From: Gimesia chilikensis | GTDB lineage: Bacteria > Planctomycetota > Planctomycetia > Planctomycetales > Planctomycetaceae | Reading direction: 5' to 3' | DNA length: 64,000 bases | Assembly: GCF_007744075.1 (NCBI RefSeq) | Contig: NZ_CP036266.1 | Coordinates: forward strand, 1,977,655-2,041,654 | Part shown: one piece after another, positions 7,826 through 16,600 of the stretch | Layout of the letters: each line of letters starts with the position of its first letter | How positions within the stretch are numbered: the stretch's first letter is position 1 | Position numbers and translations under genes: made by a program | Notes under the pieces: model-generated | What the model was told of the DNA's origin: nothing | Databases searched by the model: none | Seen by the model: only the letters and a program-made list of their open reading frames with translations

Positions 7826-8737
7826 TCAGCTATCAATGCCCACTTTCACACCTTGGTCTTTTTGCTTTTTAACAAACAGGAACTGTTCGATGAGTGATTT
7901 CCGGTAAACAGGATCTGTAAAATCCGGCCAGTGATCGCGATCAAATCCCTGGATCTTCGTGATCTGATGATTAGACATCTTCAACACCAGGTTTTGCTGA
8001 TTGCGATTTTTCAAGTCGAACTTAACCTGGAATGCCTGAAAAGGAACTGCAAAAAGCTTGTTTCCATTGGTGGTATGATGATCTAAAGAGACAATGATAT
8101 AACGTGCTTTGCGATGCGCCGTATCTAGAATGATCTCTTCAACTTTACCAATTTGATGGTCTTCTATATTAAGAACTTTTAAGTTTAAAAGCTGATTGGC
8201 CCGGATGACTGCATTTGATGGTGGGACATCCTGGTCACGGCGGACGTTGTAGCGACGATCGAGTTTATTAAGGAATTCCTGATCTGCAAAATCTGGCCAG
8301 TGATCTTGCTCAAATCCTGTTGCTCCGTCAAGTTGTTCCTGATCCACTTTCAGTAGAAATCGATGGTCATGTTCGTGATTGTTGTTTGGCAAAACAGTTA
8401 TAGCCTCGAAGGGGACAGCAAACATTTTATTTCCGAGCCCTGGAAAACCACCATAGGTTACCGCAGCGTAACGGATTTTGCCGTTATTTGAATCAAGAAC
8501 GAAATCATTGATCTCTCCCACATCCTGTTGGTTTAAATTCGTAATCCCTTGGGTCAAGGCCGATCCTGCCCTGAGGAATGTGCAGTCTTTCGTAAGTGGT
8601 CTACTGATTTTATCTAGACTGTCCGAATGGTCCTCTTTCGGAATATTGGGTTTGTTCTGTGCGTGGCCACTTCCGGTCAATAAAACTGATCCGATACTAA
8701 TGGCGATCGCTCCAGTGATCACTGTGACGGGCTTCAT
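7826..8737 (-). CDS. Secreted protein with two PRC-barrel domains
   Basis: A 303-residue protein. The start at 8737 gives a clean signal peptide (MKPVTVITGAIAISIGSVLL, cleavage near GHAQ) and a GGGAGA ribosome binding site; a longer reading frame to 8860 is not supported. Two similar halves follow, each with a PRC-barrel pattern: residues about 60-165 (VGEINDFVLDSNNGKIRY...KMFAVPFEAI) and about 200-290 (IGKVEEIILDTAHRKARY...KLFAVPFQAF), each ending in a DHWPDF motif. PRC-barrels are small beta-barrel modules in RNA-processing and photosynthetic proteins and in many stress proteins. The role here is probably periplasmic and otherwise unknown. A strong terminator follows. Confidence 0.85.
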   Translation of the reverse strand: MKPVTVITGAIAISIGSVLLTGSGHAQNKPNIPKEDHSDSLDKISRPLTKDCTFLRAGSALTQGITNLNQQDVGEINDFVLDSNNGKIRYAAVTYGGFPGLGNKMFAVPFEAITVLPNNNHEHDHRFLLKVDQEQLDGATGFEQDHWPDFADQEFLNKLDRRYNVRRDQDVPPSNAVIRANQLLNLKVLNIEDHQIGKVEEIILDTAHRKARYIIVSLDHHTTNGNKLFAVPFQAFQVKFDLKNRNQQNLVLKMSNHQITKIQGFDRDHWPDFTDPVYRKSLIEQFLFVKKQKDQGVKVGIDS

Positions 8738-8922
8738 GATATTTCTCCCTGGACTAACCTGGTACAGAGCTGATCTCGGCGTACTCGAAATCTCTGAAAC
8801 AAATTCAGATAAAATGGCCCTACTGTCGGAGAACAGCTTTCCAGGCTTAGTTTTAAACATCAGCCATGTGGAAAGTGTACCCCGACAGGATCACTGCTGT
8901 TCTTGATATGGCCCGCCATGCA

Positions 8923-9126
8923 TCAGCAGTGACATGACGATTCAAATTGGTTTACCTGCTCTTCGGCTTCATCTTTCGCGATGCCGTAGTGCTCCTGGAT
9001 CTTGCCGACCAGTTCATCTCGTTTTCCATCAATCTGGTCGAGTTCATCATCAGTCAGTTCTGCCCATTTCTGTTTGGCCTGACCTTTGATCTGTTTCCAT
9101 TTTCCTTGAATAATGTCGCTATTCAT
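8923..9126 (-). CDS. CsbD family stress protein
   Basis: A 67-residue protein typical of CsbD: MNSDIIQGKWKQIKGQ, KWAELTDDELDQIDGKRDEL and VGKIQEHYGIAKDEAEEQ. The short C-terminal tail contains CHC. ATG 9126 is chosen because GGAGG lies 8 nt upstream. CsbD proteins are small, highly expressed general-stress proteins of unknown mechanism. It lies 76 bases downstream of the lipoprotein gene; that gap contains a GGCGAA/TTCGCC stem-loop (about 9160-9182) that could modulate read-through. Confidence 0.92.
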   Translation of the reverse strand: MNSDIIQGKWKQIKGQAKQKWAELTDDELDQIDGKRDELVGKIQEHYGIAKDEAEEQVNQFESSCHC

Positions 9127-9202
9127 CAAACTATCCTCCAATTTCTGGTTTTGAAATGTCTGGCGAAATACATACTTCGCCGATTAAGAACGAGTATTCA
9201 TC

Positions 9203-9394
9203 CTATTCTTTTTTATTGAGCTCGACTCCAACCGAGCCATCACTCTTATCTCGCTCGATTTCGAGCTCGCCGGATGGGGTTTCCACATCCAGAACTTTTT
9301 CTTTTTGTTCACACCCCGTGAGGGTGAAAGTTGAGAAAGACATCAACATTAGAGCCAATGTACTTAATCCGAATTTTAAAATTGAACTTTTCAT
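9203..9394 (-). CDS. Small lipoprotein
   Basis: A 63-residue precursor with a basic N-terminus, a hydrophobic stretch and the lipobox LTGC, leaving a mature lipoprotein of only about 34 residues that is rich in Glu, Lys and Asp. ATG 9394 is chosen because GAAGG has proper spacing from it; the upstream ATG at 9403 directly abuts the GAAGG. No family is recognised. Its position just before csbD suggests a shared stress transcript. Confidence 0.7.
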   Translation of the reverse strand: MKSSILKFGLSTLALMLMSFSTFTLTGCEQKEKVLDVETPSGELEIERDKSDGSVGVELNKKE

Positions 9395-9507
9395 GAGATT
9401 CATCCTTCTAAAAGTAGATGCCTCAGTTTCTATGCGCGCAGTGGTAGCCGCTCGAGCACACAGGGGTTAAGCAAAAGTTGCTTACAAGCATTCAGACGCA
9501 GTTAGAA

Positions 9508-10221
9508 TCACCAGTAAGTGGGTCTTCCATAAAAGTCATAAAGCTGAACTTCATAAGCGCGGTTGACAGGTAGTCGCGGATCATAAACCGGCGCATCTCT
9601 TACCTGTTCTTCAGTCAGATCGACATGAGCTTTTTTATCTTCCCACGTAAAATGTGTGATCCAGTCGAATGCGATAATTACTTTTTTGCCAGGTAACCAG
9701 TTTTGAGTATCGATCACCAGATATCGCATGGTCCAGCTTTCGGTATCTACAATCAGATCATCTATATGGCCTAACGTTCCTTCCATACACTGAATGTGAT
9801 AACCAATAACCTCTTTTACGCTACGTAGGTGAGGGTTTCCGTCCAACTCCACAACCTGTGTTTGAGTTGAGTGATGATCCAGACCGGAGTCGGAATGCCC
9901 CCAATACATAGGCCAGTTAAAGTGAGACGAGAGTGCTACTTCCTTCTGCCGGGACACAGGAAGGTCGTCCTCCAACGCCGGAGAAGTTTCGATATTTTCC
10001 CTGGATAAGACTGTCGGTAATTCACGTGTATCAAGATTTGGCTGATCAATGGCTACTGGGGAAACCAGTACTTTTCGCCCCGGCAGCCAGTTCCCCGTGT
10101 CGATTACAAGATAACGGACGATATTAGACTCATCATCAAAAAGAAAGTCTTTAACGGTACCGCACTCGCCGTCTGTGGCCAGCACGTGATATCCATTAAG
10201 TTCATTGGTACTGCGAAACAT
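9508..10221 (-). CDS. Cytoplasmic protein with two PRC-barrel domains
   Basis: A 237-residue protein without a signal peptide. Two PRC-barrel repeats are visible: residues about 4-75 (LNGYHVLATDGECGTVKDFLFD...RYLVIDTGNWLPGRKVLV) and about 130-205 (VIGYHIQCMEGTLGHIDDLIVD...RYLVIDTQNWLPGKKVII). The near-identical YLVIDT-NWLPG signatures show internal duplication. Each half is followed by a Pro/Tyr-rich linker ending in MYWG or PTYW. ATG 10221 is preferred (AAAGGAG 8 nt upstream) over ATG 10320, which has a weak site. This PRC subtype is common in bacterial stress islands; molecular role unknown. Confidence 0.85.
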   Translation of the reverse strand: MFRSTNELNGYHVLATDGECGTVKDFLFDDESNIVRYLVIDTGNWLPGRKVLVSPVAIDQPNLDTRELPTVLSRENIETSPALEDDLPVSRQKEVALSSHFNWPMYWGHSDSGLDHHSTQTQVVELDGNPHLRSVKEVIGYHIQCMEGTLGHIDDLIVDTESWTMRYLVIDTQNWLPGKKVIIAFDWITHFTWEDKKAHVDLTEEQVRDAPVYDPRLPVNRAYEVQLYDFYGRPTYW

Positions 10222-10479
10222 TTGTGTCTCCTTTCCTGACTCTACCTGTAATCGGAAAGCAGATGGCGTGCCAAATCTGGTCAAATCATTGGGTGGCACT
10301 TGAGTTTGTTTAGATTCCATAAAGGATTCTCGCTGTTTTTTAGAGATATCAGGATTTAAAAATAATTCCTGCTGTGTTCCGTTTGCCTGCGCTAAACTAT
10401 TTAAATTCTGTTCTATCGACTGCTGGCAAACCGGACTGCTTGAAGAACAGCCAGATTTGAGATGGACCCGGTCGAGCGA

Positions 10480-10523
10480 TAAAAAAAGCCCTGCAGCGCA
10501 GTAATGTTATGCGCTGCAGGGCT
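10480..10523 (-). terminator. Strong intrinsic terminator (minus strand) with no coding gene upstream
   Basis: AGCCCTGCAGCGC pairs with GCGCTGCAGGGCT (13 bp, 11-nt loop), followed on the minus strand by seven T. No convincing minus-strand gene lies immediately upstream, so it may end a small RNA. Confidence 0.8.
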
Positions 10524-10567
10524 GTCATAGGCCTGCTTATGATGTGTCTTTTGGACAAATCTTCTCT
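10480..10567 (-). ncRNA. Candidate small RNA ending at a strong terminator
   Basis: On the minus strand a TTGACT-16 nt-TAGACT promoter (10601-10574) is followed, after about 85 transcribed bases, by the strong terminator at 10523-10480. No open reading frame of note lies between. The architecture is that of a trans-acting small RNA, but neither the family nor any target is recognised. Confidence 0.3.
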
Positions 10568-10950
10568 ATCCCCAGTCTAACAAGACTGCGTCGTGAGTCA
10601 ATCCACTAAAGTTTAGTATTAGACAGACCTCAATTTGGATTGTCTTGTTCAGGCTCACCTCACGCTTCAGGACGGGACTGAAAGGGACTTCGTACTACTC
10701 AAGTACGAGCTCAACTATTTGATTCGGACAAAAGAGTGCTATAATGGTTTTAAATTTCAGCTGAAACTGATTCCCTCTGAGTCTTATTGGCCTCGAAAAA
10801 AGGGAATATGGTTGCTGAAGTACGGGCCAGATAACACTTTATTAGTTATAAAAGCAGGGCTTGGGCCGACTGGAATCGTAAATACTGAATCTATCCGTAT
10901 TTTGTTTACATCGATCCCCTTTATTCTTGCTGACAATGGAATAACAAAAG
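10568..10950. other. Intergenic region upstream of the sigma-54 activator gene
   Basis: No gene supported. It contains the palindrome CAGTCT-AACA-AGACTG at 10573-10588, operator-like and overlapping the proposed small RNA -10 box. A 112-codon frame (10635-10973, TTG start, no ribosome binding site) overlaps the activator start and looks like chance. Confidence 0.35.
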
Positions 10951-12426
10951 ATGCCAGAAGCACTAGTGGTTGATGATGATCGTACAATCCGAGAGATGGT
11001 ACGAAGTTCTCTGAGTAAAATTAACGTTGATATCATCCAGGCAGGTACTGCTCAGGAAGCGCTTGAGGCAATTAAAACTGGCTCTCCGGAAGTGGTACTG
11101 CTCGATATCATGCTGCCGGTCGTATCCGGACTGGACGTGTTTCGAGAAATTCGTGAGTTGGATCGCAGGCTGCCAGTGCTCTTCATAACCTCTTCCAGTG
11201 AAAGCAATGTTGCGATTGAAGCAATGCAACTGGGAGCGTTTGACTATCTGGCTAAGCCATTGGATCTTCCCAAGCTGAACGATCTGGTTTTGAAAGCGAT
11301 CGAAAACAGGCGATTGATGAATATTCCTGTGGCCCTGCCGGTGGGAGGAAAGAAACGGAGTAGCGGAGATCAGTTTGTCGGTCGCAGTCCACAGATGCTT
11401 GAAGTCTTCAAATCCATCGGACGTGTCGCCTCGGAAAATGTTAATGTACTGATTCGTGGTGAAAGTGGTACCGGGAAAGAGCTCGTCGCCAGAGCTATCT
11501 ACCAGCATAGCCCTCGTTCTGAGGAATGCTTTATGGCGGTAAACTGCGCAGCCCTGACGGAAACTCTGCTGGAAAGCGAACTTTTTGGCTATGAAAAAGG
11601 AGCTTTTACAGGCGCTGATCGACAGCGAATCGGTAAATTTGAGCAATGCAATGGTGGTACAATCTTTCTGGATGAAGTGGGGGACATGTCGCAGCTCACA
11701 CAGGGGAAAGTACTGCGGCTGTTGCAGGAACAGAAGTTCGAACGTGTAGGTGGCAATAAAACGATTGAAACAGACGTACGTATCATTGCTGCGACCAATC
11801 GAAACCTGGAACAGATGGTAAAAGACGGCACGTTTCGAGAAGACCTGTTTTATCGTCTAAATGGAATGACTATTTCGCTACCTCCTCTCCGGAAACGAGG
11901 AAACGACATCGCTTTGCTGGTTGAGCACTATCTCAACGAAGCGTGTTACGAAATGGGGCGTACCGAGGTAGAAGGGATTTCCTCTGAAGCCCTGGATCAG
12001 TTGTTACAATACCGCTGGCCAGGGAATGTGCGTGAATTGCAGAGCGTAGTCCGTCAATCTCTCTTGAACAGCACCAGTCCGGTAATCGTTCCCTCTTCTC
12101 TTCCTGAAGACGTTTCCAGTCAATTTAAACCAACTCCCGAAGTCTTCCAATCAGACGATCCCCTGGATGAAGACCCAGCATTGCCGCTCTCAGATCTTCA
12201 ACTTTTTGTTGATCAGAGGCTGGCAGCACAAACCAAAGACTTGTACAGCGAGACTCTGGAAACGATGGAGCGTTATCTCTTAACCCGTGTTCTGAATGAA
12301 ACGGGGGGAAATCAGACCCGTGCTGCGGAGATCCTGGGGATCACGCGAGGCAAAATTCGTGATCGTATTGCGCAATTTGGAATTTCCCTCGAGAAGACAG
12401 TCAGCATTGATGAGAATGGCGGTTAA
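10951..12426 (+). CDS. NtrC-family sigma-54-dependent response regulator
   Basis: A 491-residue protein. The receiver domain covers residues 1-120 with acidic pocket DDD (8-10), phospho-acceptor Asp52 in LLDIMLP and Lys102. The AAA+ domain covers about 143-370 with Walker A GESGTGKE (170-177), an intact GAFTGA sigma-54 contact loop (217-222), a Walker B IFLDE and an R-finger region. A Fis-type HTH closes the protein (NQTRAAEILGITRGKIRDRI). Such proteins hydrolyse ATP to open sigma-54 promoters. Sigma-54-like promoters precede nearby units at 1118, 12867 and possibly 17309, making it the natural activator of this stress island (inference). The likely kinase partner is the hybrid kinase at 13669, but the pairing is unproven. 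Confidence 0.92.
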   Translation: MPEALVVDDDRTIREMVRSSLSKINVDIIQAGTAQEALEAIKTGSPEVVLLDIMLPVVSGLDVFREIRELDRRLPVLFITSSSESNVAIEAMQLGAFDYLAKPLDLPKLNDLVLKAIENRRLMNIPVALPVGGKKRSSGDQFVGRSPQMLEVFKSIGRVASENVNVLIRGESGTGKELVARAIYQHSPRSEECFMAVNCAALTETLLESELFGYEKGAFTGADRQRIGKFEQCNGGTIFLDEVGDMSQLTQGKVLRLLQEQKFERVGGNKTIETDVRIIAATNRNLEQMVKDGTFREDLFYRLNGMTISLPPLRKRGNDIALLVEHYLNEACYEMGRTEVEGISSEALDQLLQYRWPGNVRELQSVVRQSLLNSTSPVIVPSSLPEDVSSQFKPTPEVFQSDDPLDEDPALPLSDLQLFVDQRLAAQTKDLYSETLETMERYLLTRVLNETGGNQTRAAEILGITRGKIRDRIAQFGISLEKTVSIDENGG

Positions 12427-12866
12427 CTGCTCTCACAGTAGATTGGCCTCAATGTGACCGGAGGCAGGCTCAGGTGCAGCTGTTAACTTCTCAAGCTCCT
12501 TGATAATTCCCCTTTCAAAGGCAGTGGTCGCTGACCAATCACGGCATTCTTTGAGCAGATCGATTATCGACCGCTTTCTTGCTCTCCACATGCTCTATTT
12601 TACAGACAGTCTAAAATTGCAGAAGGTTATCCGACTGCTATTTAAGGACTTATGCTGAATATCATTTTTGGGGACCCAACTCTGGCATAGCACTTGCTTA
12701 TTCATATTTTGTCGCAACAACGCGATTGAAAATGTGAAAAGTAAATTATCTGAGCCAGGAATTTTACCTGGTCGGTTGGCACCGGCAGATTAAGCGGAGA
12801 GCCCAACCGGATCGGAAGCAAAATTCTGATTTCGAAAATTGGCCTGGATTCTGAAAGGGTATCACC
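12427..12866. other. Leader and upstream region of the DUF1328 gene
   Basis: About 440 bases without a gene. Contents: an AGACAGTCT repeat at 12604-12612, the sigma-54 promoter at 12683-12698, and a leader stem of CGGTTGG (12773-12779) with CCAACCG (12803-12809). The leader between promoter and ATG would be about 155 nt, unusually long for a 55-codon gene. Confidence 0.4.
12683..12698 (+). promoter_or_regulatory. Sigma-54 promoter upstream of the DUF1328 gene
   Basis: TGGCATAGCACTTGCT has GG at 12684-12685 and GC at 12696-12697 with the required 10-base spacing, plus TGGCA and TTGC contexts. It is the second good sigma-54 site in this island and lies only 257 bases past the end of the NtrC-type activator gene. 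Confidence 0.65.
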
Positions 12867-13034
12867 ATGTTAAGTTGGGCATTGATGTTTCTGATTATTG
12901 CACTGATTGCGGGACTGTTTGGGTTTGGACTGGTTGGTGGCATGGCCTATGGTGCAGCTAAAATCTGCTTCTTCATCTTCCTCGTACTGGCGATTTTCAG
13001 TCTGTTGACCGGTCGACGGGTTCCTACTGACTAA
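12867..13034 (+). CDS. DUF1328 (YtjA-like) small membrane protein
   Basis: A 55-residue protein, easily missed because of its size. It matches DUF1328: MLSWALMFLIIALIAGLFGF, then GAAKICFFIFLVLAIFSL, giving two membrane helices with a short polar C-terminus. The family is a common stress-associated small membrane protein with no known biochemical role. Its ribosome binding site is weak (AAAGGG, 10 nt upstream). It lies downstream of a sigma-54-like promoter and a structured leader. Confidence 0.85.
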   Translation: MLSWALMFLIIALIAGLFGFGLVGGMAYGAAKICFFIFLVLAIFSLLTGRRVPTD

Positions 13035-13169
13035 TTCCTGAACAGGTATTTAAAACAGTCGATTAATAATCTGCTGGAGCACTCAACCGACGGCATGTTT
13101 ACGAATGTGTCGTCGGTTCGTGCGCTATAGTAGTTCCCGATGGTAGTGAGAGGCCAGGAGAGAAGAGCT

Positions 13170-13424
13170 TTGCGAAATTCAACTGTAATTATATTGATCA
13201 TCGTAGCTGTAGTTGCGATGGCATTTGGGGGCTGGATTTCATTTAACGATAGCGGGGAGAAAGCCAGCGTCACGATTCACAAGGAAAAAATTAAGCAGGA
13301 TACAGAATCTGCAGTAGAGCAGGGAGAAAAGCTTGTGAATAAGGCGACAAGTAAAAGCAAAGAGTTAATTGATCAGGAGACTCAGGGCGAGCCAGCTAGT
13401 GAAAATGCAACTGACATAGAGTAA
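13170..13424 (+). CDS. Small single-pass membrane protein with basic/acidic helical tail
   Basis: An 84-residue protein starting at TTG 13170 (AGGAG 9 nt upstream, giving MRNSTVIILIIV). An in-frame ATG at 13140 lacks a ribosome binding site. One N-terminal membrane helix covers residues about 5-24, followed by a charged segment (VTIHKEKIKQDTESAVEQGEKLVNKATSKSKEL) that resembles a short coiled coil. It is not assigned to a family. It lies 135 bases after the DUF1328 gene and may share its transcript. The start choice is uncertain. Confidence 0.6.
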   Translation: MRNSTVIILIIVAVVAMAFGGWISFNDSGEKASVTIHKEKIKQDTESAVEQGEKLVNKATSKSKELIDQETQGEPASENATDIE

Positions 13425-13668
13425 ACTGAGCCTGCTGCCTCCCCTTGAAATTTCAGTATAAGACTTCAAAGTCTTCAATTCGCACTTTCATCTTTTAGAA
13501 TCTAAGCAGACTTCTCGACTGATAAATGTCTGAAGATGATCCATTTCAATTTCACCTCACCAATTTAGTAGAATAAGAGTCTGGAATTTGATAACTTCAT
13601 TTGAAGTCCACTTCCCTGGTTTATCGTTTTGAATCAATCGAAAAATGCTATGAAAGTATAAGCTACGC

Positions 13669-16600
13669 ATGGTTCCTTCCTCGCCGAATGAGAATATCCC
13701 CAATTCAGCACTCTGGGCTTCTGATGAACAATTGCAGAAGATTATCGATTCTGCTCTGGATGCTGTCATTACTATGGATATGGAGGGGCTGGTAGTAGAT
13801 TGGAATCGACGTGCGGAGGAGATCTTTGGCTGGTCTTACGATGAAGCAGTTGGGAATCCTCTGGTTGATCTGATCATTCCGGAGCAGTATCGTCTGCAAC
13901 ACCTCGACGGTTTGAGACTTTTTAAATCGACAGGCAAGGGGCGAGTCATCAACCAGAAGCTGGAGCTAACCGCTCTCAGGAGAAATGGTCACGAGTTTCC
14001 TGTGGAACTGATGGTTACCAAAGTCGACTGGAAAGAGCAGACCATCTTTAATGCTTTTGTTCGCGATGTTTCGGATCGCAAGGAAGCGGAACAGTTAATT
14101 GCACGGGAAAAACTTGAGGCTGCGCTTCTACAACAGGCCAGTTTTGCTTCATCGACCATTGATGCTCTGGAAGATGCCTTAAGAATCTGTGTCGCTAATC
14201 TCGGCGAAATTTCCGGCTGGCCTGTCGGGCATGCATTCCTCATGAATCAAAATGGAACTCGTCTGGTCTCTTCGCGGATCTGGCATTTTTCCAATCGAGA
14301 TAATTTTCGAGCATTGGATGAGGCTTCCCAGCAACTCAGTATTTCCCGTGGTGAGGATTTGCCCGGACAAGTCTGGCAACGCGGCGAACCGGTCTGGATT
14401 ACAGATATTGAGCATGATCAATCACTCCAGTCTCCCCGCGACTTTTCGTCACTGGGGGTACGCTCTGCATTTGGATTTCCCGTGAAACTCGATGGCGAGG
14501 TTATCGCAGTCGTAGAATTCTTTAATACGCGGCTGACAACCCCTGATCTGAATCTGCTGGCACTGGCACGTGGGGTGGGAAACCTGATCCGCCATGTTAT
14601 TGAACGTGTGCAATGGCAAGAAGAACGAACTCGACTGGCCGCGATTGTGGAGTCTTCAGGGGACGCCATCATCGGCAAGGCGCCCGATGGTACAATCACC
14701 TCCTGGAATAAAGGGGCCGAGGAAATCTATGGCTGGATGGCGGATGAAGTTATTGGCGAGACAGTGTCGGTCTTACTGCCTCCCGGGATGGCTCGTGAGG
14801 AATCAGAGATTTTGGAAGCAATGAAGACGGGACGTCGCCTCGATCAATTTCAGACACGACGGGTGAGAAAAGATGGTTCGATCATCGATGTTTCCATATC
14901 AGTTTCACCAATCCGTGGAATGGATAACCAGATTGTAGGAACTTCTACGATTGAGCGAGATATCACTGCACGCCGACGACGAGAAGAGGAGCTCAGCAAG
15001 GCACGCGATGAAGCAGAGCAGGCAACCCGCACACAAAGTGAGTTTCTGGCAAACGTCAGTCACGAGCTGAGGACACCCATGAACGCGATTCTGGGAATGC
15101 TTGAACTGACTCTTCAGGAAGACTTAACTCCGTTAAAACGGGACTACCTGCAGACAGCAAAAGACTCCGCCGACTCACTGTTGCTTCTGGTAAATGACAT
15201 TCTGGATTTCTCACGACTTGAGGCGGGTCGCTTTGAGCTGGAGCCCGTTGCCTTCAATTTGAGAGAACTTATTGATGAGGCAATCAAAACGCTCTCTCTC
15301 CGCGCCTGTGAAAAAGGGCTGGAGGTAATCTGTCGCATTGATCGGCGTGTGCCGGCGCGCGTCATTGGAGATCCGGTCAGGTTGAGACAGATTTTAACTA
15401 ACCTGGCAGGTAACGCGATAAAATTTACCGAACAGGGTGAAGTCGTTGTTGATGTCAAGTTTATCGAAGAATCAGTCTATTCTCCTGCAGATGGTCGATC
15501 TGCTATTGAACCGATCATCGGCAAACATACTGAAAAACAAGTACTTCTGGAATTCAGTGTGTCGGATACCGGCATCGGTATTGCACCGGAAGATCAAGAG
15601 CGGATCTTTGCTCCATTTGCTCAAGCGGATGCTTCTACAACCAGGCATTATTCAGGAACTGGCTTGGGACTGGCAATTTGTCACGAACTAATCAGCCTCA
15701 TGAAAGGCCAGATGAAACTGAAAAGTGATCTGGGAAAAGGTAGCCGGTTTTCATTTCAGGTCGTATTCCCGGTTGCTGATCCGGAAGAAATAGAATTCCC
15801 AGGAGAGAAGTCGCGCGTATCTGAGTTAAAAGATCTTCCCGTACTGGTGGTAGACGACAACCAGACGAATCGTCTTATTTTAGAGGAAATGCTGTCTAAC
15901 TGGTCAATGTCTCCCACCCCTGTAGAATCCGCGAAAGAAGCATTACAACATCTCAACTCAATCCAGGAAACTGAGACAGAATATCCTCTGGTAATCGTTG
16001 ATGCGCTGATGCCCGAAACCGATGGTTTTATGCTGCTTGAGAAAGCTCGGGAAGAGGGGTTGCTTGATACGGCCACTATTTTGATGCTTTCATCAGCAGA
16101 TCATCAGATATTCGGAGAGCGGTGTCAGGGGCTCGATATCTCGGCATTTCTGGAAAAGCCAATTTCCCAGTCTGATTTACTAGATGCCATTATGACCGCA
16201 TTAAAAGGACCACAACTCGAGAGAAATGGTGTTGTGCAGATTAGCGAGACCAAACAGTCACTGCGTATCCTGGTAGCGGAAGATACACCAGCTAACCAGA
16301 AAGTAATTACAGCAATTCTGAAGAAGAGGGGGCACCAGTGTGTCATCGCCAATAACGGGCGCGAGGCTGTGGAATGGGTGCGCAATGATACCTTCGACGT
16401 CGTATTAATGGATGTGCAGATGCCAACCATGGATGGTCTGCAGGCGACAAGAATGATTCGCGAATATGAAGAGGATGCCGATGAGCATATCCCCATTATC
16501 GCGATGACTGCTTATGCCATGCGGGGGGATCGTGATAAGTGTATCTCTGCGGGGATGGATAATTATATCTCGAAGCCGATTGATGCCCCCAAGCTCATCA

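Noticed and set aside
8738-8860. N-terminal extension of the exported PRC-barrel protein
   Set aside because: The extension would hide the signal peptide, and the start at 8737 has its own ribosome binding site.
9160-9182. GGCGAA/TTCGCC stem as a terminator between lipoprotein and csbD
   Set aside because: Only 6 bp and no T-run on the transcribed strand.
10635-10973. 112-codon plus-strand frame upstream of the sigma-54 activator
   Set aside because: TTG start without a ribosome binding site, overlap with the activator start, no recognisable domain and a poor composition for a protein.
12773-12809. CGGTTGG/CCAACCG stem as a riboswitch
   Set aside because: A single short stem with a 23-base loop and no conserved core; not enough to call a riboswitch.
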